A DNA stretch of 10,256 nucleotides from Pseudolysobacter sp. (GTDB lineage: Bacteria; Pseudomonadota; Gammaproteobacteria; Xanthomonadales; Rhodanobacteraceae), in the NCBI GenBank assembly GCA_025351985.1, contig JANXUW010000497.1:1-10256 (forward strand). Direction: 5' to 3'. The notes under the pieces were generated by a model that was not told the DNA's origin, ran no database searches, and was given only the letters and a program-made list of their open reading frames with translations. Numbering within the stretch: the stretch's first letter is position 1; every line of letters starts with the position of its first letter. This document shows, piece by piece, positions 6,504 to 10,256 of this stretch. Position numbers and translations under genes: made by a program.

Positions 6504-7670
6504 TTGACTGCTGCCGTGAAACTTTCCGAGCTGCCGGCGCTGACCGGCATTCGCGGTTTCGCCGCACTGTGGGTGCTGTTGTTTCATGCCTGGGGCTTAG
6601 CCGGTGCGCCGCATCTGCTCGCTGATTTTGGCGTGTTCTCTTTCGGTATGAGTTATTTCTTCACGATGGGCTGGGCCGGCGTGGATATATTTTTCACGTT
6701 GTCGGCATTTTTACTGGTGCTGCCATTTGCCGCCTGGCAGCTGGGTGCGCGCACAAAACCTTTGCTGTCCGAGTATTTTCTGCGGCGCGTGTTACGCATT
6801 TTCCCTGCCTACTATGCGCAGTTTTTCGTCCTGATCGCGCTGGCGTTTTTCTTCGATATCGGCGCCATGCCGCATCTCGGGCAATTTTTTGCGCATCTGC
6901 TGTTATGGCTCAATATGGATTGGTATTGGGTGCCGCCGATGAATGGCGTGTGGTGGACTCTGCCGATCGAATTCGCGTTTTATCTCGGCCTGCCCGTGCT
7001 GGTTTATGCGCTGCGGCCATACCGCTGGCCCTGGTTGCTTGGCGCAGCGCTGATTTGCGCAATCAGCTATCGCGCGATCGCTTTTCAGCTGGTGTCAGTG
7101 GATGCACGCGCACTGGTGCTGGAACATCTCGCTGCGCGCATCGATCAATTTGTGATCGGCATGCTTGCCGGTTATGCGTTCGTGACAGCGCGGTTGCGCT
7201 GCAAAATACCTGGTGCGTCAGTATTGAACTTACTTTTCATGATCGCTATAGCCGGTATTGTCGCGCTGCGTTTGTGGCTGCGCACCGGACTCTCGGCCTA
7301 CTGGAATGGCGAGCCGATATTTTGGCTCTGGCATAGCTTCGCCAGCATTTTTATTGCGCTCGGAATTTATGCTGCCGCCCACGCCGCAACAGTTTCACTC
7401 GTCTTGTTCGCAAACCGCGGATTGCGCTTTCTCGGCGAAATCAGCTTCGGTGTCTATCTCTGGCATTTTCTAATCCTGAGCTGGCTGGCACCATGGTTCG
7501 CCACTATCGAATCGACCGACCTGCGATTGCTGACGTTGCTCGCCATATCCATTCCATTGACCGTGTTCGCAGCTTGGCTGTCATACGTACTGATCGAACG
7601 CCCTTTCCTGCGCATCGCACACAAACAAACACGGCATCCGGCGCAGGCAACGGAAGTGTCGTCGACCTGA
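6504..7670 (+). CDS. Acyltransferase-3 family integral membrane protein (OafA/YrhL-like)
   Basis: Inner-membrane acyltransferase of 388 residues with about ten hydrophobic helices. The family usually moves acetyl or other acyl groups onto O-antigen, peptidoglycan, exopolysaccharide or lipid sugars. Motifs seen: LTGIRGFAALWVLLFHAW (13-30) with the conserved Arg17 and His28, GWAGVDIFFTLSAFLL (56-71), YFLRRVLRIFPAYY (91-104), VWWTLPIEFAFYL (149-161) with Glu156, and near the C-terminus LGEISFGVYLWHF and LIERPF. The usual FF-x-SGF is FFTLSAFLL here, with Ala for Gly. The start is TTG with GGAAA 4 bases upstream. An in-frame GTG at 6516 lacks a ribosome binding site and would remove four residues. 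No sugar-biosynthesis genes lie nearby, so the acceptor is unknown. The gene is rich in Phe and Trp and looks less GC-rich than its neighbours, which may only reflect membrane composition. Confidence 0.9.
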   Translation: MTAAVKLSELPALTGIRGFAALWVLLFHAWGLAGAPHLLADFGVFSFGMSYFFTMGWAGVDIFFTLSAFLLVLPFAAWQLGARTKPLLSEYFLRRVLRIFPAYYAQFFVLIALAFFFDIGAMPHLGQFFAHLLLWLNMDWYWVPPMNGVWWTLPIEFAFYLGLPVLVYALRPYRWPWLLGAALICAISYRAIAFQLVSVDARALVLEHLAARIDQFVIGMLAGYAFVTARLRCKIPGASVLNLLFMIAIAGIVALRLWLRTGLSAYWNGEPIFWLWHSFASIFIALGIYAAAHAATVSLVLFANRGLRFLGEISFGVYLWHFLILSWLAPWFATIESTDLRLLTLLAISIPLTVFAAWLSYVLIERPFLRIAHKQTRHPAQATEVSST

Positions 7671-7726
7671 CGATTATTGATCACAACACGCGCCGCTTCG
7701 CCTGAGCGCCATGTCCCGGTAAACTG

Positions 7727-7781
7727 GCGGGCTAGACGCTTGGCAGCAACATCGCTGCAGCCGGCAATCCTGCACGCCCGC
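7727..7781 (+). other. Paired segments in the glnS leader (possible structured 5' UTR)
   Basis: GCGGGC (7727-7732) is complementary to GCCCGC (7776-7781), which ends 3 bases before the GGAA ribosome binding site of glnS. Between them GCAGC (7743-7747) and GCTGC (7754-7758) form a short hairpin with loop AACATC. In GC-rich DNA, six-base arms arise by chance, and I recognise no known leader class. No convincing promoter was seen in 7671-7792. Confidence 0.2.
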
Positions 7782-7792
7782 ATCGGAATCCC

Positions 7793-9523
7793 ATGAACGA
7801 CGAAACACCGATCAGCAACAATTTCATTCGTCAGCAGGTGCTCGACGATCGTGCGAGCGGCAAGCATGACGGCCGCGTGGTGACGCGTTTTCCGCCTGAG
7901 CCGAACGGTTATCTGCATCTCGGCCACGCCAAATCCATCTGCCTGAATTTCGGCATTGCCGGCGAGTTTGCGGGGCGTTGCAATCTGCGTTTCGACGACA
8001 CCAATCCGGCCAAGGAAGATCTCGAATACGTCGAGTCGATCAAGCACGATGTGCAATGGCTCGGTTTCGCGTGGAGCGAGTTGCGCCATGCCTCGGATTA
8101 TTTCGCGGTGTTTCATCGGTGTGCGCTGAAGCTCATAAAGCAAGGCCTGGCATATGTCGACTCGCTTAGTGCGGAAGAAATTCGCGAGCATCGCGGCTCT
8201 TTGACTCATCCAGGTAAAAACAGTCCGTATCGTTCGCGCAGCGTCGCCGAAAATCTCGACCTGTTCGAGCGCATGCGCGCTGGTGAATTTGCCGATGGCG
8301 CGCACATTCTGCGGGCGAAGATCGACATGGCCGCGCCGAACATCAACCTGCGCGATCCGACTTTGTACCGCATCCGCAAGGTGACGCATCAGAACACCGG
8401 CGATCTGTGGTGCATCTATCCGATGTACGATTTTGCGCATGTGATTTCGGATGCGGTGGAAGGCATCACCCACTCGCTGTGTACGCTTGAATTCGAGGAT
8501 CATCGTCCGTTGTACGACTGGTGTCTCGATCAACTCGATCTTGGCAACGATGCCGAACTCACCGCGCCGCTGCGTGTAACCGGTTTGACGGTGAACGTAT
8601 CGCGTCCGCAGCAGATCGAGTTCGCGCGCGGCAACCTCGACTACACCGTGATGAGCAAACGCAAGTTGCTCGCGCTGGTACAGGATGGGCTGGTCGATGG
8701 TTGGGACGATCCGCGTATGCCGACCATTTCCGGCTTGCGTCGGCGCGGTTTTCCGGCTGCCGCGATCCGCACGTTCTGGCAGCGCGCCGGCGTGACCAAA
8801 CAGACCTCGGTGATCGAATACAGCGTGCTCGAAAACTGCGTGCGTGAAGATCTCGATGCCAACGCGCCGCGCCGCCTTGCGGTGATCGATCCGCTGCGTC
8901 TTGTGCTGACCAACCTGAGCGAAACGCACGAAGAATCGCTGACGTTTTCGAACCATCCGAAGAACGAACTGTTCGGCACGCGCAGCGTTCCGTTCGCGCG
9001 CGAATTGTGGATCGAACGCGAGGATTTCATGGAAACGCCGATCAAGGGTTTTCATCGCCTCGCACCCGGCACCGAAGTGCGCCTGCGCAGCGTCGGCATC
9101 GTGCGTTGCGACGAAGTCGTCAAGGCGGACGACGGCAACATCACGGCATTGCATTGCACGCTCGATCTCGATACGCGTCACGGCATGCCCGGTGCGGATC
9201 GCAAGGTCAAGGGCACGATCCACTGGGTCAGCGCCAGGCATGCGCTAGCGGCGGAAATCCGTTTGTACGATCGTCTGTTCGATGTGCCGAATCCGGATAA
9301 TGACGACGACGGCAAAACCTATCGCGATCATCTGAATCCGAACTCGCGGCGCATCGTCGCGGGCTGGGTCGAACCATCGCTGGCTGACATTGCCGCAGAA
9401 TCCAGCGTACAGTTCGAGCGCCTGGGTTATTTCGTGCGCGACGCGGATAGCCGCCCCGGCCAACTGGTGTTGAATCGCAGCGTGACTTTGCGCGATTCCT
9501 GGAGCAAACCCGCAGCCAAGTGA
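7793..9523 (+). CDS. glnS: Glutaminyl-tRNA synthetase
   Basis: Class I aminoacyl-tRNA synthetase charging tRNA-Gln with glutamine; cytoplasmic, essential in organisms using direct Gln charging. The protein has 576 residues against 554 in E. coli. The catalytic domain shows [16 protein letters not shown] (32-47), which contains the HIGH motif as HLGH, then [11 protein letters not shown] (66-76), [35 protein letters not shown] (about 209-243) and the KMSKS-type loop VMSKRKL (286-292). A C-terminal anticodon-binding beta-barrel region follows, with FWQRAGVTK (328-336) at the junction. The PPEPNGYLH form separates GlnRS from bacterial GluRS. The ATG has GGAA 4 bases upstream. The start of the lipoprotein gene lies 7 bases after the stop, with no terminator between. 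Confidence 0.97.
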   Translation: MNDETPISNNFIRQQVLDDRASGKHDGRVVTRFPPEPNGYLHLGHAKSICLNFGIAGEFAGRCNLRFDDTNPAKEDLEYVESIKHDVQWLGFAWSELRHASDYFAVFHRCALKLIKQGLAYVDSLSAEEIREHRGSLTHPGKNSPYRSRSVAENLDLFERMRAGEFADGAHILRAKIDMAAPNINLRDPTLYRIRKVTHQNTGDLWCIYPMYDFAHVISDAVEGITHSLCTLEFEDHRPLYDWCLDQLDLGNDAELTAPLRVTGLTVNVSRPQQIEFARGNLDYTVMSKRKLLALVQDGLVDGWDDPRMPTISGLRRRGFPAAAIRTFWQRAGVTKQTSVIEYSVLENCVREDLDANAPRRLAVIDPLRLVLTNLSETHEESLTFSNHPKNELFGTRSVPFARELWIEREDFMETPIKGFHRLAPGTEVRLRSVGIVRCDEVVKADDGNITALHCTLDLDTRHGMPGADRKVKGTIHWVSARHALAAEIRLYDRLFDVPNPDNDDDGKTYRDHLNPNSRRIVAGWVEPSLADIAAESSVQFERLGYFVRDADSRPGQLVLNRSVTLRDSWSKPAAK

Positions 9524-9530
9524 GGCAACT

Positions 9531-9986
9531 ATGCAAGTCGGCATTTTTTGCACAGGAATAATGCACGACCATTCGCCCGCTTGGCGGCGCTGGTCGATCG
9601 TGCTGGCGTTGGCATTTTGTCTAAATGCTTGCGCGACTGAACAGGCGCCGGTAAAGGCGTCCCCAGCGATTGCCGCCGCGAACACGACACAACCATCGCC
9701 GCCGCGATCCGCAAGACTGCTGCCGAACCAGCCACGCGGCGAAGTCAACTACAGCTGCGCCAGCAATGCCGACTGCGTGGTCAAGAACGTCGGCAATTGT
9801 TGCGGTTATTATCCGGGTTGCGTGAATAGCAGCAGCCCGACATTTCCCGACCAGGTCAAGGCGCAATGCGCCGCGCAGAAAATGCATGGTGTGTGCGGTT
9901 TTCCGGCCGATTCCGGTTGCCAATGTGTGGAGCATCGGTGTGTCACGACGGCCGGGCCGGGCAATGGCGGCGGTGCGGTCGAATGA
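9531..9986 (+). CDS. Small cysteine-rich lipoprotein of unknown function
   Basis: Not a family I can name. The N-terminus is a lipoprotein signal: basic WRRW (18-21), hydrophobic SIVLALAFC (22-30) and lipobox LNAC with Cys34 as the lipidated residue. A low-complexity Ala/Pro/Ser/Thr linker (about 35-68) leads to a compact domain (about 70-140) with ten cysteines: 76, 82, 90, 91, 97, 113, 122, 130, 132 and 137. That is enough for five disulfides, fitting an envelope location. Key strings are SNADCVVKNVGNCCGYYPGCVN and CQCVEHRCV. The ATG at 9531 has GAGG 5 bases upstream, the GA overlapping the glnS stop. A second ATG at 9561, with AGGA 3 bases upstream, would give a more usual 23-residue signal peptide and may be the real start. 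Co-transcription with glnS is likely from the 7-base gap. Confidence 0.8.
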   Translation: MQVGIFCTGIMHDHSPAWRRWSIVLALAFCLNACATEQAPVKASPAIAAANTTQPSPPRSARLLPNQPRGEVNYSCASNADCVVKNVGNCCGYYPGCVNSSSPTFPDQVKAQCAAQKMHGVCGFPADSGCQCVEHRCVTTAGPGNGGGAVE

Positions 9987-10042
9987 CGTATCGAGACAAT
10001 CTGGCCATAACCTCGTTTACTCATTCTCAGGTGTGATCTCCC

Positions 10043-10256
10043 ATGCAGCATTCTCCAATTCATCTTTCCCTGCCCGACTGGGTTGCCACCGAAATCGACG
10101 GTTATGAGGTTTATGCAACCGACGAACAACGTGTCGCCTTGGCGATCCGGCTGGCGCGACGCAATGTCGAACTCGGCACGGGCGGCCCGTTCGGCGCGGT
10201 GATTTTTTCGCAGGATGGATACATCGTCGGCATCGGCGTGAACCGCGTCGTGCCCG
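10043..10256 (+). CDS. Nucleoside deaminase family protein, N-terminal part (cut by window edge)
   Basis: The 71 visible codons encode LPDWVATEIDGYEVYATDEQ, then RVALAIRLARRNVELGTGGPFGAVIFSQDGYIVGIGVNRVVP. The block from RLARRNVE through GGPFGAVIF to VGVNRVVP type strings is typical of the cytidine/deoxycytidylate-deaminase superfamily, especially guanine-deaminase-like or TadA-like nucleoside deaminases. The zinc-binding HAE and PCxxC motifs would follow past the right edge, so catalytic competence cannot be judged. The ATG at 10043 has only a weak AGG about 11 bases upstream. It lies 56 bases after the lipoprotein gene; I see no strong terminator or promoter in that gap. The substrate (guanine, cytosine or another base) is not decided. 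Confidence 0.8.
   Translation, partial: MQHSPIHLSLPDWVATEIDGYEVYATDEQRVALAIRLARRNVELGTGGPFGAVIFSQDGYIVGIGVNRVVP

Noticed and set aside
7454..9241. A very long open frame (595 codons) on the minus strand across the acyltransferase end and glnS
   Set aside because: It lies opposite strongly supported glnS motifs, its translation is rich in Arg, Ala, His and Gln without recognisable domains, and such antisense frames are expected where GC-rich codon bias suppresses stops on the opposite strand.

Overview
The window reads as chromosomal DNA of a GC-rich gammaproteobacterium, most likely Xanthomonadales (Lysobacterales, possibly Rhodanobacteraceae). This is inferred from a MetX-type homoserine acyltransferase joined to metB and led by a SAM-I riboswitch, a nadA-nadB pair, a DUF2007 protein, glnS, and codon use rich in GCG, CGC and GAA. 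It is ordinary core metabolism. I saw no insertion sequence, phage gene, CRISPR array, tRNA or rRNA.

Minus strand, right to left: (a) a DUF2007 protein (6377-6111). (b) The quinolinate unit nadA-nadB (6017-3427), the two genes joined by a GTGA start/stop overlap. A sigma70-like promoter precedes nadA and two copies of the palindrome TATGCT-N7-AGCATA sit on it. (c) A glutathione S-transferase and a DMT/EamA transporter in tandem (3314-1733), then a weak candidate intrinsic terminator. (d) A methionine unit: promoter, tandem met-box-like operator, SAM-I aptamer, a hairpin that would hide the ribosome binding site and start codon, then metX (1382-366) and the first 123 codons of metB (369 to the left edge), joined by an ATGA overlap.

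Plus strand, left to right: a membrane acyltransferase-3 protein (from 6504, divergent from the DUF2007 gene), glnS for glutaminyl-tRNA synthetase (7793-9523), a small cysteine-rich lipoprotein 7 bases after glnS, and the start of a nucleoside deaminase cut by the right edge.

MetX and MetB act in sequence (homoserine to O-acylhomoserine to cystathionine or homocysteine), so SAM feedback on the leader fits their role. NadB and NadA act in sequence (L-aspartate to iminoaspartate to quinolinate). The main points of interest are regulatory: the apparent two-layer control of metX and the tandem operator at nadA. The cysteine-rich lipoprotein is the one protein without a recognised role. I did not find an obviously new multi-gene system.
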